A stretch of 64,000 nt of DNA from Rhizaria sp. SCN 62-66. Its lineage: Eukaryota; Rhizaria, unplaced. The notes beneath the pieces were generated by a model, which saw only the letters and a program-made list of their open reading frames with translations, was not told the DNA's origin and searched no databases. The position numbers and the translations under genes are program-made. This document shows, piece after piece, positions 14,201 through 29,200 of this stretch. Within the stretch, counting starts at the first letter, position 1; each line of letters opens with the position of its first letter. The stretch is from positions 1 to 64,000 of the forward strand of contig MEDY01000067.1 of assembly GCA_001724265.1 (NCBI GenBank), written 5' to 3'.

Positions 14201-17200
14201 TCCATCGAGGCACTGGCAGAGCGGCCCGAGAGGACGACGGCGCGCGGGGTGTGGGGCTCGCAGAAGACGCGCCAGAGCAAACCGGGGAGCGCAGCGTCCG
14301 GCTCGCACGAAGCCTTGTCAACGTAGAGACCGGCTTGCCAGGCACACAGAGGGTGGAAGCGCGCGGTGCAAGCAGATCCAGGCCCGTGGGTGTGAGCGCA
14401 AGGCAACGTGACACCGTGGTCAATGTGACACACACCGCAAAGACCTGCAGCGAGGATGTCGGTGGACGCAACGATAGCGCGGCGCATCCGTGCGTGGCGA
14501 CGGCGGGCAGCATCCACACCAACGATGGGACCCAGAGTCTCGGGATTGGCGAAAGACACACCGGGAGTCAGCAGAGCGCACACAACGTGGCACCACTCAC
14601 CCTCAATGATGTCACTGTCCTTGCACTCATCGTGGTCAGTGTCGCTGTCACTAGCGTCGCTATCGGAAGCAGCGACCGCGGCGGCAAACGCCTGAGCCAC
14701 AGCATCAGGAGCCATATCTGTCCGTCCTGAAAGACCAGCAGCAATGTCTGCAGTAGCAGTGTGAGCGTTGGTCCTTGCGTTGACGCGGGACGCGCGAGAC
14801 TTGCGCACGCGATTGATAGTGAGGCATGGCTTCAATGCGCCGTGAGAAGACGGGCATAATGCGCAGGCAAAGCGGCGGCGTAGAGACAGCGGGGCATTAG
14901 AACGACTCTGGGCCGCATCCGTGTCCACATCAACCATAGCAGCGCCAGCATGTGCGCTTGTAGAGCTGCTAAAGAGCGCCTGAGGCGCGAGTGTAGGAAC
15001 CGCCTCGTGCGAGCTCTTGCATTCGTCATCAGCGCAGCTCGCAGTGTGGTTGCGGCAGGCATCACCGTGCTTGCACTCGTCATCGCTCTCATCATCGTAC
15101 TGATCGTTATCATCAGCAGCGTCCGTAGCGCCAAACGCTCCACGGGGAAGGGCAGGTGCCTCCTTGAGTTCGGCCATGGCGCTCGCAAGCGCGCGCGCCA
15201 TGCCGCGGCTCCAGACGGGCGCCCACCCGGCATTGGCGCGCGTAGCCGCGGAAGACTCGGGTTTGGCACCGCAGTGCGCACGCTGGCCGCGGGCCTGCGC
15301 GCGCGCGAGGTGCGTGGAGACCTCGGCGGCGCCAGCGTACCAAGCCCAGGCGGCCTGACTCTCGGCGATGCCGCGCTGCTGCAGCCGCGCCGCAGCGCCG
15401 GCCGCGCAGTGGTCGCACTGCCAGGGGCGGCCAGCGCCAGGAGGCGCGTCCGCAGCGGGTGCAGCGGAAGCAGCGGCAGTGGCTGCAGCGTTCGCAGCAG
15501 CCGAGGCGCTCGCCGCGGTCGCAACCAATGCGTTCGACACACATGCACCATCAGCGTTTGAGCTGTCGGCTGCGGTGACTGCAGCAGCAGGGCGGGAGAC
15601 GGCGAGAGCAAGCGGCTCGGCACGGTGGCCGTAGCAGCGCGCGTGCACAACCAGGCCGCAACCGTCGCACAGCAGCACAGCATCCACAGTGGCAGTTGCC
15701 TGGCGCACTGCAACTGCAGCAGGCGATGCAGAAGCGGCACAGGTGGCCGTCGCTGAACCAGACACCGCCGATGACGATGAAGCGGCCGCAGACGTCGCGT
15801 CAGTCGTCGCAGCAAGTGAGCGCGAGACAGTGTTCTCGAGCAGCGCCTGTGTGCGCGTGCCAGTCACAAGCGAAGCCGCGGCGACGGCGTCGGTGGTAAC
15901 GTCCGCGACATTTCCAGTGCCCATTGCGGGCGTCAACGTAGATGCAGCAGCAGCAAGCGCAGCACCAAGCGTCTCAGAGTTGAGGGACGGAAGCTGCGTG
16001 TGCGACGCGGTGACTGCAAGAACGCCAGCAACAGCGCCCGCGACAGCGGTCACGGCGCCCATAGGCCCCGCGCTCGCGGCCTCGGTGACGGGCGCCGCAG
16101 CCAGCGCAAGCACGCTGCCCGGCGCAGTGACCGTGGGTGCGGCAGAGAAGAACTGCACACTGGCGGGGTGGCCGTGCGCTGCGGCCGTGGCCAGCGCGGC
16201 AGCCGCGGACACCGCGGCGGGCACGGCGGCAACGGTCATCGTCGCCGCCATCGCAGTGGACGGCGGCGGGTGAGCGCCCACGGAGACCTGGAGCGTTGTC
16301 ATGCCGGGCAACACAGTGCCTGCGGCGGCGGAAGCCAGTGCGTCGGCCAAAGCAGCCTCGGCCCCTCTACCAATGCCTGTGCCTGAGCTGGTCCCAGCAC
16401 CTGACAGGATCGCACCTGCGCCGAGATTGAGGGAAGTGGCAGCTGCAGCTGCGGCAGTGTGCGTCTGCGCTGCCGATGTGGCGCTAACCGCAGCCTGGTG
16501 GTTGCTTTGAGTAGTTTTGGCGGCGCCAGAGCCCGTGCCAATATGAGAAGCAGGCAGGGCAACGGCAGATGCAGACGTCGCGGGTGCGACTGGGGCAGCG
16601 GCGAAGCATACGCCGCAGACGGCATGCTCAAGCCCACCTTCGGTGCAATCACCGCGAAGCGCCAAAAGACGAGGACGCGCCTGCGCAACGGGCACCGTGG
16701 GCATGAGGCGCGAGCGCAGAGCGGCGTGCGACGGGGAAGCGTCGACGGCCGCTGCGAGCAGCGAGGACCACGCCGTGGGCCTGAAGAAGTCCTTCGTCGT
16801 GGATGACGCAAAACCGCAGGGGTTGGGCGGGGTAGCGGCCTCATCCTCATCCTCGGCGTCGTCGTCGTCGCAGCCACCGCAATCGAGCATCGAGCAAGCG
16901 GGTGTGGTCCTAGCGGGGGGCGCGATGCCCACGGCAGCAAGCGCCGCGGCAGAGGGCGCAGGAGCAAAACCGAGCGCTGAGAGCAACTGTTGCGAGCGCA
17001 CCGCAATTGAGCGTGCGAGATGAGACGTCGCAGCACAGCGTGCGGTGGCCGTCTGGCCCAGCAGCGCCTGCTGTTGTGAGCGCAAGACGTCGTCGGGCGA
17101 GTAGCGCCGCAGCAGCCACAGCGCCTCACGCGGCACACGCCCGCGGGCGGCAGATGCGGCGTCTGCAGCGGAGTTGTTGGCGATAGAGTCGTGCATAAGC

Positions 17201-20200
17201 ACGGTTTCATCACCGCTGGCGGCCCAGAGCGCGACCGCCGGCAGCCAGAGCTCGGCAGACGCGGCCGCGACAGCTGAACGACCGGCGGCCGTCCACGCGA
17301 CGGGCGCAGTCTCAGCCTCAGCCTCCGCAGCAGCTGCGGAAGCAATCGCTGCAGCGACGGCAGCCGCGTACGCGCTGGAGCTTGCCGCGGCGGATGTGCG
17401 ACCCCGGCCGCCGCCAGTAGCAGGTGGCACGGCGCCAGCAGTTGCGGAGGGGCCTGCTGCGGCGGCGGCAGCTGCGGCAGCAGCGGCAGCGGCAGAGGCT
17501 GCAGTTGCAGCGGCGGAAGGCCTGCCACGGGCGTTCGGAGGCCTGCCCGTACCAGCCGTTGCGCCTGCGCCAGACGAGGTGGAGACGGCGGCAGCGGCAG
17601 CGGCGGCAGCGAGCGCGGCAGGAGTGTTGCGGGGGCGAGCGGAAACAAGATCACCGTGGAAGACGCCGCCCGCAGCGCTCGGGTCAGCGTTCGGGCTCAG
17701 CAGGGTGAATGCCGGCGGGAACGCACTCGCACCAGCTGCGAAAGCGGCAGCAGCGTCTGCAGCCTCGACGTCCGAGACGCTCGCACCCGCAGATGCGGTG
17801 GGCGCGGACGGCATTGACGAGGCGGGGATGCCGCGCAGGTAGCGAGCGCGGGCGCGGTCGCTTTCCTCGGCAGCCAGGGGCAACAGCAGCAACGCGGCCG
17901 CGGCGGCGCACCGCACACGCGCGGGCGTCGAATCCTCACTCGAAGTGCTTGCGTTATTGTTGGCTGAGAGAGCATCGTCACCGTGATCGCCATGCAAAAG
18001 CAGGTCAACACCGTACCGGCACCCAGCACGGCCTTCGCACTGAGCGCCGTCGCGGCTGCTGCCACTGTTGCTTTCAGAGACAGTGCTGGCGCTCGATGCG
18101 GCGACATCGGGCGCAGCGGCGCGACAGGTGCAGACGCCGGGCAACGTGAGCACGGTCGTCACAACACAAAGCGCGAGGGGGAACAGTGTCGCAGCAGCAG
18201 CGGCATGCGCTGCAGCGGCGGCGGCAGCGGCGGTCGCAGCAGGAGTGGGTGCGGCCGCTCTGCCAGGACCGAAGCTCGACGAAGCCGCCTCCGCAGCGGC
18301 GGTGACGCTCGCGGCCGCAGCGGACCCCGCGAGCGCAGGGGCTGCAGGAGCAAGCTGGTTGGTGACCGTGAGCAAGGCCTCGCGCACCGCGGTCGTCGGC
18401 ACGGTCGCGGGGGCGTCGAACACACCGGCGCCGACGCGGCGCACGCCGCGCAGCGCAGCGGTCGCAGAGGGCGCGCCAGTGCCCGCGCGGACGGCGAGCG
18501 CACGCGTGCGGGCGCTGGCAGCCTCAGCAGCGGCGGGACCAGACGCATCAGCGCAGCCAGACACGGAGGCCACACTGCCGCTCACAGGAGCTGAGGAATC
18601 ACTCGTCGCGGACGCAGCGGCGGCGTATGCAGCAGCAGCGGCAGCAGAAGCGATGAACCCCATCACACGTGCACGGGCAGCGCGCTTGGAAGCATCGGAA
18701 CCCGTTTTGCCGGCGCGACCACAGTGTGCGGCAGCGGCGCGGTATAGAAGAGCAGCGAGCGGACCGCCACGAGCGACGCTCGCGCGCGCCCAGGACGGCA
18801 GTCCAGAGATGTCGCTCGCACTCGACTCAGCACTCTGATTCGACGCAGCGGCAGACGCAGCGATGCCGGCGCTCGTGCACAGCGACGCGTTGACGTGATA
18901 TGCAAGCGCGGATAGTGTGACTGCATCGTGGCATAAGGCAGCGCGACCGGCAGCGCGCGCGGCAGCGGCAGCATCTGAAGCGGCAGCGGCCCGCGCTGAG
19001 GCAGCCGCAAACACGGTATCAGGGACAGTGGCCACATCAGACGCTGCAGTACCGCACGAGAGCGCGCGGATGGCCTGCTTGCGCGCGTTGCGCTGTGTCT
19101 TGTCAGTGCCAGCGCCCGCGAACCAAGCACCGACAGAGGCAGCAAGCGCAGCGTCAGCGGCGCGTGCACGCGAGCGGGCTGTCGCGAGCGCGGTAGCCGC
19201 CTCAGGCAGAGCGGCGTCGCTCAGGAAGCCGCGGGAGGCAAGCGCAAGCGGCAGCCCAAACAGCGGCGGTATTGATGCAGATGCGGAAGCAGGCACTGTG
19301 GCGGAGAGCAAAGAGGGCGTCGGGCGCAGGAGGAACACGTGCTCGCCGAAGCCGGCGCTCAGCGCGAGCAGCAGCGGGCGCCAGCGCAGGCGGTGCAGCA
19401 GCGCGCGCACAGTCGCGTGCGCGTCGGCCGCGCGCAGCGCAGTCTCACGGCTGGTCACAGCAGCGGGCGGGCCGCACAGGAACGGCAGCGCCGGTGTGCG
19501 TGCAACAGGGGCGCGGGCGCGCACGGTCAGCGCGTGCGAGGGCAGCACCATCGCGCCGGTAGAAGCGGCGGCGGCAGCAGCGGCGGCGGCAAAGGATGAG
19601 GCGCGCGCACGCGCGCGGTAGGCGCGTATGCTGTCCAACAGTGCACGCGCCGCAGCGGCGTTGGCAGCGACCTGCGACTGCAGCACAGCCTGAAGGTGTG
19701 CCAGCGCCGGCGCCACGTCATCCTTGACGTCCAACACTCCTGAAAAGCCAGCGGCGGCTGCGGCAGATGCGGGCGTAACATTTGCGGCACCCTCAGCGCC
19801 AGCAGTAGCAGCGGCAATCGCGGCGGCCTCAGCGTAGATGCGCGGCAGATACGGCAGGTCGGGGAACGCGGGCGGGCCAGAGCGCCGCAAGGTTGAGCCC
19901 CACACCAGCAGCGGCGACGGCAGCGGCGTGCGCAGCAGTGTCGCGCGGTCAATCGCGGTTACGGCGCTGGCGGGGCGCGCGGAAGCTAGACGCAGTGTGG
20001 GCTGCTGCGCGCCCTCATCGATGATCATCTCAAGCAGCACGGTAGCGACGCCACCGCTGCAACTCGCGCTCGCGCTCGCAGTGCGAGGGCGCTTGGCGTC
20101 AGGGCCGCCGACGGCGAGCCGAACAAGGACGGGGCGCGAAGTCTCGCACGCTTTGGCTGCACGCGCAGCAGTGGGCAGCGCGTAGGGACGCGTGCCCAGA

Positions 20201-23200
20201 GGTGGGAACACGAACGCAGGGTCGGTCTCGCTCGGCAGCGGAGAGTCGATCGATGCGATGACGTCATCGTCGTCACCATCGCTGTCGGTCTGCTTGGAGT
20301 GGAGGCTGCTTGGACGGGCTGCACGGCGGAGAAAGGTGAGATGAGCAGGGGTAAGCGGGGCGAAGTAACCCTCTGTCACGGCAAACAGTGCGGCATGCGA
20401 CGCGATTGTAGGCTCTTCCAACACCGACGCGCCAAGACTGGCACTTGCACTCGAGCTTGCGCCAGCCCCGGATGTAATGCTACTTAGCGCAGGTGTGGCA
20501 CTAAGCGACGCGGAGGAGCTAGCGCTGAACGCGGGAACTGCAATCGGCACCGGCGCAGGCGCAGGCACGGGGGTTAGCAGACCCGGCGTAAAGACCACAG
20601 CGCTGCCGCACACATTACTGCCGACGGCGCCAGTAGCGGTCGCGGTTGCCGGCAAGAGAGCCGATAAGGCGGCGAAGCGCTGACTCGACCAGGTACTCTG
20701 GCCGGGGGCGGCAATCTTCGCAGTTCCAGTCGACAGCGCGGGAGCGGGGACGAGGATGGGCGCAGGAGCAGCGGCGACGTCGGCGGGCATCGCTCCCGCA
20801 GGCCCGGCGACCGTGGCCGCCGTGTGGTGGTCACTGAGCGCAAGCAAGGGCGCGGCCACGGCTGCGGCTGCGGCAGCAACGGACGCCACGGTCACTGGCA
20901 AGGGCACAGGGGCGCCGACCGTGACGCCCAAAGGCGGCGCAGCGGCCGCAGGCACGGTCATGGGCGCGGGGGGCGCGAGGGCGGGCGCCAGCGCAGCGGA
21001 CGCGGCTGCAACAGCAGCAGCAAGCAGCGCCGGCGGCAGCGAAGCGTTGTGTACGTTGCCGTCGACCAGCCCGGTGATGATGCGGCGTGCGCGCGCGACT
21101 GCGCTGTTCTCACCGTCCGTCATCGCCTTGTCAGATGTAGAGGAGAGAGAGTCCGCGGCAGGCGCGGGAAAGAGCCAGGGGGCGGCGGCAAGTGCGGTTG
21201 CAAGGGTGATGCTTCCAGTACTGCCGCTCGCGCCCACAGCTACTGCCGAGTCCGCTGCCGAAGCAAAAAACGACGCGGTAGGTGCGCTGGAATCCGCAGG
21301 CGGGGTCGCGAGCGCGATGGCGGGTGCAGCCCCGGCGGCGGCGAAAGACCGCAGCGCAGGCGAGAGGTGCAGGAACTCAGGCGTGCCCCAACGCCACTGA
21401 CCGCGGGCCTGAGACTGCGCAAAGGCCGCGTGCGCGGAGCTCGTTGACACGCGCGCCGCGCCGTCCGACACGACCACGTGCAGAGTCAGTGCGTCGGTCT
21501 CGGAGTCAGGATGGGCGAGAGCGTTGGTGAGCTGGCCCGCGGCGAAGCGCGCCGCTGTGAGTGCCGCGGCGGGGTCGAGCAGGGCCAGCTGGCGCGCGGT
21601 GGCGGCGCGGCGCGCAGCGGCCGCGGGGCCCTGGGCGAAAGCGGGCTGACGCGAGTGAAAGCGACCGCGCTGCCGACCAACAGCACTCGCTGCGGCAGCA
21701 GCTGCAGCGGCTGCGGCAGCCGTCGTCGAGCCAGCAGGGACGGCCCCCGCGCCGGTCGAAGGAGGAAACACCAGCGCAGCCGACGCGTGCGGCCCAGCGC
21801 CGGTCTGCGCGCGTGCCGGCGAGCCAGGCGCCACTCTGGCCCCCGGGTTGAGCGACGTGAAGCGCCCGCCGCGGCCCGCAACGACGCCGCGCGGACCGCC
21901 CTTGCTGGAGGACTTAGGCGGCCCGGTGCTGGATTTGCCGGGCGTCAACGAGCCCTTGGGCGACGACAGAGACGCGCCGGGGCGGACCGCGGTGCCGGTG
22001 CGCACGGGCGACGACGCGCCGGGCGCTGCGAGGCGCAAGCCGGAGGCAGAAGCGGGCGCGACGGCCGTCACAGAGGGACGGGCAGGCACGGCAACGGCGA
22101 CAGGGGCAGGAAGTGCAGCAGCGGTCGGGACAGGGGCGAGCATGGAAACTGCTGAAGCGGCGGCGGTGGCGGTCGCAGCAGCAATCACTGCAGCAGCAGC
22201 GGCCGTCGCGGCAGCAGGAGCAGCGACGGTAAGCAGTGACGCGGGCAGCGAGGGCGTGACGTGCTTGACTTGTTCTGCGTCGTCGTCCTCACTGTCAGCA
22301 GGCGCTGTCGTGGAGCTGATGATGAAAGCGTGTGCGCCCGCGGTGGCAGCGGGCGCGGCAGCGGTGGCCGAGGCGCCAGTGCGCAAAGTGTGCACATCGA
22401 CGGTGATGTCCTCGCCCGCCACAGCGCGTGTCAGCAGCGTGCAAGGGAAGAAAGTCGTGCTCACTGTTACTGCGCCTTCGCTCTCGCCCACATTCTCTGA
22501 GGCAGCCTCTGTCTTCACAACGGCATCGTCGGCATCAGCCGTAGCGGCGGTCGCCGGAGATACGGTATCGTCGTCATGCTCGTCATCGTCGTCGTCATTA
22601 GCGGCGGAAGATGCGGAAGCAGTCGCGTCAGCCTTGCCGGCGACCGCGGTGACCGTGGTCACGGGGACGACACTGGCGCCATCGGCGGCGAGCGCGGCGG
22701 CAGCGGCGATTGTGAGCGCGACTGCGCGCGCGTCCACGGCAACGGGCGCGGGCAAGTACGCCAGCGCAGCAGTCGTCAGCGAATCCGTGCCGGGCTCTGC
22801 GTTTTTGCTCGCGTCCGCGGCCGAGATGAACGCGGAAGGACGGGCCAGAAGCGGCGCAAGCGTGGGCGCGCCGGGAGTAGCGTTGTTCGCAGTGTAGTAG
22901 AGCAATGGGGGCAGCGTGGCCTCGTCCTGCATCTGGCCCTGGTTGTGTGTAGATGCAGGGGGCGATGCAAAGATGGCAGCTGTGACCGCAGCGGCGTCCG
23001 CATCGGCAGCCGCAGATAGAACAGCGTTTTCCTCAGCAGCCCACGCACGCATCGCGCACGCGCCGCAATTCCACGCGTGGGCCGCAAGGTCCTCCTGGCC
23101 AGCGGCAGCGTGTGCGCAGCGGGTCAGCGACAGCGAAAGCGGGGCGGGGCGGGGCAGCGCGCGGGCCGCGGCGAGCACGGCGGCGACGACCGCGGCGACG

Positions 23201-26200
23201 CCCACGGTGGCCGCGGGTGTCCGCGCAGCCGGCGCGGGCTGGGCGGCGAGAAGCGCGCGCACAAAGGCGAGGTGGTACGGTGACGCAGCAAGCGGTGACG
23301 GCGCGGCCGCTCTCTCGCTTCTAGCGTCAACTGAATTTTCATCGCCAGCGACAATGACAGCGGCGTCAGCAGCGAGAGAAACGTCCGCAGCGGCGACGAG
23401 CGCAGCGGCGTCGGCGAGCGTGGCCTCCGCCGCACCAAGCGCGGACGCGGGCGCGGGGGATGCAGTCCCAGCCGCTGCGACGACCGCAGCGGAAGCAGCG
23501 GCGGAAGCGGCCGCGGCAGCCACAGCAGGAGCGGGCGTGACCGTGAGCGCAGGCATGTAACCCTGTGCGAGTCCGAGGCCCGTGCCCGTCGCTGTCGCTG
23601 TGACAGCACCGGCGGCGTCCAGTGCGCGCGCCGCCGCTATGGAGGCTGCGGCAGCCGCAGCGGCGGGCGTGACGAGCTCGATGCGCGCCTCGTCGTCCGC
23701 AGCAGCAGAAGCAGGCTCCTGCTTGACGGCAGCGTCGTCGGTGGGCGCGGCACGTTTGGCGCGGCGCAGCGGCCGCTCGGCGGTCACAACGGTGACAGAC
23801 ACAGGGCACGCGAGGCCGGTCGCGACGAGGCGCGAGGCCGGGAACTGCGCCTGGGCCTGCGCCTGCGCGTGGGCCTGCGCCCGCGCCTGCGCCTGCGCGG
23901 CGTCGGGACCTGTGATCGCGACGGGGGGCGCGATGCCGGCGTGCTGGTGGTGGTGGTGATAGTCACGGCACGCCTGCGAAGAGGCGTCGGCCAGCGCGAG
24001 CGGCAGCGCCGCGGGGCTGTGCGTGGCCGTGGTCACACCTGAGACAGCCGCGAACACGCTCACGACGCCGCTGCCGCCGCTGCCGGACCCGCTGGCGCCG
24101 GCCACGGTGGACGCGGCGCTGGGTGCGGCGGCAGAAGCATCCGCAGCCGCAGACGTAGCGCCAGCGCCCGTCGAAGCATCGGAACCGGCGGAAGATGTGG
24201 TACTGCTCGCGCTAGAGCTACTGCTGCCGCTGCTGCTGGCCGCAGCGGCGGCAGCGGTGGCGGCGATCGCGAGAGCCGCGGCCCCGGAGACAGAGCCCAG
24301 CGCGCTCGCGCCCGCGCCCACGGCGGACTCGCCGTTTGCACCCGCGCCCGCGCTGACGCCGTCGCCGGCAGCCACCGCGAGCGCGAGGCTCACAGTGTCG
24401 AGGGCGCCGCCCGCGGCACCGCTGCTGGCGCTGCCGGAGGACGACGCAACAGAAGCAGGCGCGGTCACCAGCGGGCCGGGAGGAGGGACGGCGCCAGAAA
24501 CAGCGTATCCCGCGCCCGCGGCCGCAGCGGCGAGCGCGATCGCAGTCGGCAGCGGCTGCGTGGTCGCGGCAGCCGGCAGCGAGGTGAGCGTCGCCGTCGC
24601 GGCGAGGGATACAGCCGACGTGGTCGCAGACAGAGGGCAGTATGCGGGAGCGCGCGGGGCGCCGGGCGCAGCGACCACGGGCGCAGCAGCGGAGGCGGCG
24701 CCCGAAGGCAGCGGCGCAAGCGGAACTGCGGCCGCAAGGCCGAACAGCGCTGCCGACGCGGCGTCAGCATAGGGCCCGCTGGGACGGGTCTCACCCTTGG
24801 CCTGCGCCCTCCGCGACACCGCCGCTGCGGGGGGCGCAAGCAGGGGGGCGATTGCGGTGTTGACGGCACCCCAAACTGCGTAGCGGTGGCGGAGGGCGGT
24901 CACCGCGGCGCGCGCGTGGTTGCTGCCTGAGATACCAAGGATCGCGGCGCCGGCGCTCGAGCTAGTGGTCACGCCCGCGGCGGCGGCGGCAGCGGCGGCG
25001 GCGGCGGCGGCGCTCGTGGGCGACGGCAGCGGTGCGGCCGCGCCGGCCGAACCGGCCCCAGCGGCGCCAGTCGGCGTGCGCAGCGATAGCGGGCCGGTGC
25101 CGCTGCCGGCGGTGACTCCGCCTTCTGAGCCCGCGCCCGCGCCGGCGCCCGCACCGGGGCCCAGTACCGCGGCGGCGGCGGCCAGCGCGCGGCGGCGCGA
25201 CGCCCCCGAGCCGCGCGGCGCGGTCGCGGAGACCAGCAGCGCGCCCAGCGGGCCCGCGGCGGCGGCGGCGGCCGCGGCGGCGGCAGCGGGGTCCAGGCTT
25301 CCCACCGCTGATGACGGAGAGGACGAGGAGGCGGGCGACAGCGCCGGCAGGCCGCGACGGCCGGCGGCTGCGGCCGCGTCAGGCGCGGCGAGCAGGAAGT
25401 CAAGCCGCCCCTGCGACAGCAGCGCGGTGAGTGCGCGCGAGCCCGCCCCGGCGGCGGCCGCAGCCGTGCGGCCGCCGCCGGAGGCGACGGTGAACAGTCC
25501 GCCCCATCCGGCCCCGGGGCCCGCAGTCGCAGCGCCGGCAGCGGCGGCCCCGGCGGCGGCCGCAGCAGCGGCAGCGAGCGCGGGCGCGAAGGCCGGATGC
25601 GGTGCCGCGAGCAGCAGCGGGAGCCCGTGCGTGAGGACCGGAGCGGTCTGTGTCAGCCGCAGCAGGTGCGCCGCCAGCGCGCGCGGCGCGTGGTGCGCGA
25701 AGCTCGACAGCAGCGTCAGCACGGCCGAACCGGCGCCCGCGCCAGTTGCGGCGCTCAGCGCGGCCGCCAGCGCAGGGGCGCCAGCGCCCGCGGCGGCTGC
25801 GGCGGCCGCAAGCGTCGCGAAGCGTGGCAGGGGCAGCAGCGGGAACGGTGACGGCGGCGGCGCAGCAGCCGCGGCAGCGGCGGCAGCTGCGGCGGAGGCA
25901 GCGTTCGCCGCAGCGAGCGCAGCAGCGGCCGCAGCGCGGCGCGCGCCAATGGAGTCCGCTGCCGCCCCACCAGTAGGCACGGCGGCGTTCGCGGCGGCAG
26001 CGGCAGCGGAAGCGGCAGCAGCGGCGGCAGCAGCAGCCGCAGCAGCGGAGGTCCCGGTGGTCCCCGTCGCGACCTTGCCAGAAGTCAAGACAGTGCCAGA
26101 GGCGGGGGCAGCGTTCGCCGGCGACCCCAAAGTAAGCGCAGAGCTCCCGTGGCTGTGCGTAGACGCGACGCCGATGTACGCGGCGTCCTGTGCGAGCGGC

Positions 26201-29200
26201 AGCAGCAGCGGGTGCGACGAGGCGAACGCGAGCGCGGCCGCCGTGGCCGCCGCAGCGGCCTCGTCCTGGTCCTCGTCACTCCCGCTGTCAGCCACGTCGT
26301 CGCTGTCGTCGCCCGCCGCGGCGGGGACGGGGACGGGGACGGGCGCGGGCAGCGGCGCGGGCGCCCAGTGGCTGTGCGCGGGGCACAGGTACAAGCACGA
26401 CGTGCTAACCAGCACGGGCTCCTGCTCCGCCGCGGCGTCCGCGGCGGGCTCCTCGGCGTCGGCGGCACCGCGCACGACCAACGCGGTCGACACTGCCGCG
26501 GCGGACTGCGGCGGCGGCAACAGTGCCAGAGGGTGCGCCGGGTGCCCCATATGCGGCTTGACTTGAGCAGCGGACGGCTTACTTTCAGTGGCAGTGCGAG
26601 TGAGCGTGCAGGGCAGCGAAGAGTAAGCGCCCGCAGCGCCGGGCTTGGTGGGGCCCAGCGCGAAGAGCGCGTGCGCGAACAGAGAGTCGCGCGACAGCAG
26701 CGCAGCCTTCCTCTCGCGGGCAGGCGCTGTACTCGCCGTCGGAGTGACTGCTGCAAGCGGCAGCACGCGCGCGACAAGAGCGAACCCGTCTTCATCCGCC
26801 ACGACACCGCTCTCAACCGCCCAGTTACTGGCAGCAGCGGCGATGGCGCTCGCGCCGGCGCTAGTGGGGGTGACGGGGACGAGCTGGCGCGCGGGGACGC
26901 GCCAAGTCTGCAGGGTGACCGGGACGCAGCCGGCCTCTTTGCCGCAGCTCGCGTGCACGACGTGGCGGCACCCGGGGGCCGGGCACGGCGCGGGGCAGCC
27001 CTTGTTGCGGCCGCACAGGTGGCAATACAAGCGCGCGTGGAACGAGCCCTGCAGAGGCAGGTGCGTCAGCGGAGACAGAGTCGGCGCGGTCGGCAGCGGC
27101 GCGCTGAAGCTCGACGCCAGCGTCGCGCATGCGGCGGCGGTCGCGGCCGCAGCGCAGACTGCCTCGGAGTCGATGGGGTCGTCACTCTCCGCAACGGGTG
27201 CGCTGGCAGCGGCCTCGCTCTCGGCGTCTCCGTCCTCCATCTTAATCGCAACAGCAGTCACGCCGGGCTCAGTCTTTACAGTTACGGCGGCCGCCGCGAG
27301 CTCAGCGGTGACCGTGGCGGCGCGCGCGGCAGCCGAGGCAGCGGCGGCAACAACAGACTCGCGCGATCCCAGCACCAACGAGGGGAAATGGTCGTAACTG
27401 AGCGCGAACGAGGGCGATGCCAGAGCCAGTGCGCAGTCGACGTGCGCCCAGCGCAGCGACACATCGTGCGGCTGCAGCGACGGAGTCGCGGCCGCAGCGG
27501 CCTGCGCCGCGGCGCCCGCGGCAGAGCCCGAGGCGCCCGTCGGTGCGGCGGGCACAGCCGTGGCCTCAGTGAGGATCTTAAGCGCGAGCGCAAGCGCGTC
27601 GCCAGTGGTGGCGGCAGCGGTGGCGGACAGCTGCGCCTGTGTGGGCGCAGACGTCACCGAGGCCACGGCGGCCGCAGTGGCTGCAGCGGTTGCGGCAGCG
27701 GCAGCGGCGGGCGTGGGCGCGGTGGGCGGCGACGCAGCAGGCGCGCGCTTGCCGCCGGAAGGCACGAGCGCAGCGGGGCTGCCGGCGGCGATGAGCGCTG
27801 CAGAGGCGGCGGCGGTCGCGACAGCTGTTGCAGCAGAAGCGGCAGCGCGCAGTCCCTTAGTTGAAGCGCGGAGCATGTATGGCGCGACAGTGGGCAGCGT
27901 GGTGGCGAGCTTCAGCGCGCCGCCCGGCGTGGGGCAGAGCGCGCAGGACGCCTCGCGGCACGCGGCGGCGGCGGCCAGAGCGGCGGCGGACGGCGTCGCG
28001 CTCGACGAGCTCGAGCTCGAAGTGCTGGACGTCACAGAGGACGAGGACGATGAGGATGATGAAGAGGAAGACGATGACGACGATGACAAAGTTGTCGCAG
28101 AAGAGCCAGCGCTTGTAGTTGCTGACGACGACTGAGCAAAGCCGGACGAGGACGACGGCACAAGCGTTGTTGTGGCTCCAGCGGCCACCGCAGCAGCAGC
28201 TCCGGGAGTCGCAATTCCGGCTCCCGCAGCCGCAGCAGCGGCCGCAGCGGCGCGCGCCGGCGGAGCAATCAACGCAAGTAGTGGCGACTCCGCAAAAGCA
28301 TCGTCCTCAGCCTCTTCGAGCGCGTCCGCTGCCGCAGCAGTAGCCGCAGCTAGTGCGATACCCGCTGCGTCCGCGGGTCCGGCCGCGGCGGCGAGCGCTG
28401 TCCCATTCGCGATAGACGAGCAGCGCGCGAGGAACTCCCTCCGGCGCTGGAGTGTGAGCGCAAAGAACGCGTCGTTACCCAGCGAAGATGAGCCCAGCTC
28501 GGGGGTGTAGCCAAACTCGGCGCAGACGGTGGCATAGGAAGCCCCGCCCAGCGCGGACGACGCCAGCGAGCGCTCAGGAGGCGGCGGCGGCGGCAGAGCG
28601 GCGGCCGCGGCGGCAGCGGAGGGCGACGGCTCCGCGCGGCGCGCGCTTGAGCGGCGCTCGGCGGGCGGAGTGCTGCCGGTCTTGGCGGGCGCATTGCCGT
28701 CGCCGCCCAGCGCCGAAGACGAGGACGAAGACTCCGAGAGCGTGAGCGCCGCAGTGTGGTTCTGGCCGGGGCCGAGCAGCGCGGGGCCGGCAACGGCGAC
28801 GGCGGCGTTGTGCGCGGACTCAAGAGCCTGCAGAGCGCGCGCCCGCGTCACCACGGCGTCGGCCGCGGTCACCGCGGCGTCAGCGGCCAGCAGCGCGCGC
28901 GGCGCCGCACCGCACGCGACCAGGCATGGCGCGCAGAACCAACTGGGAAAGGAAGCACCGGCCAGAGGTGGCAGACCTGCGGCCGCAGCGGCGCGCGCGA
29001 GCACGGGTACGCGCGGTGAAGAAGTGGCGGCGTTGCCATTGCTGCTAGAAGTGGAGTCAGTGCTGCTTTTGGTACTCGGAATGTACTGCAGCGGCGGGTT
29101 GAGGTGCGGCGACTGCGGGATACCGTAGCAAAGCTGGTGCACGCAGAGGCCGCAGCGCGCGCACGACACCAAATGGTTGTGGCTCAGCGGCACGCGGCCA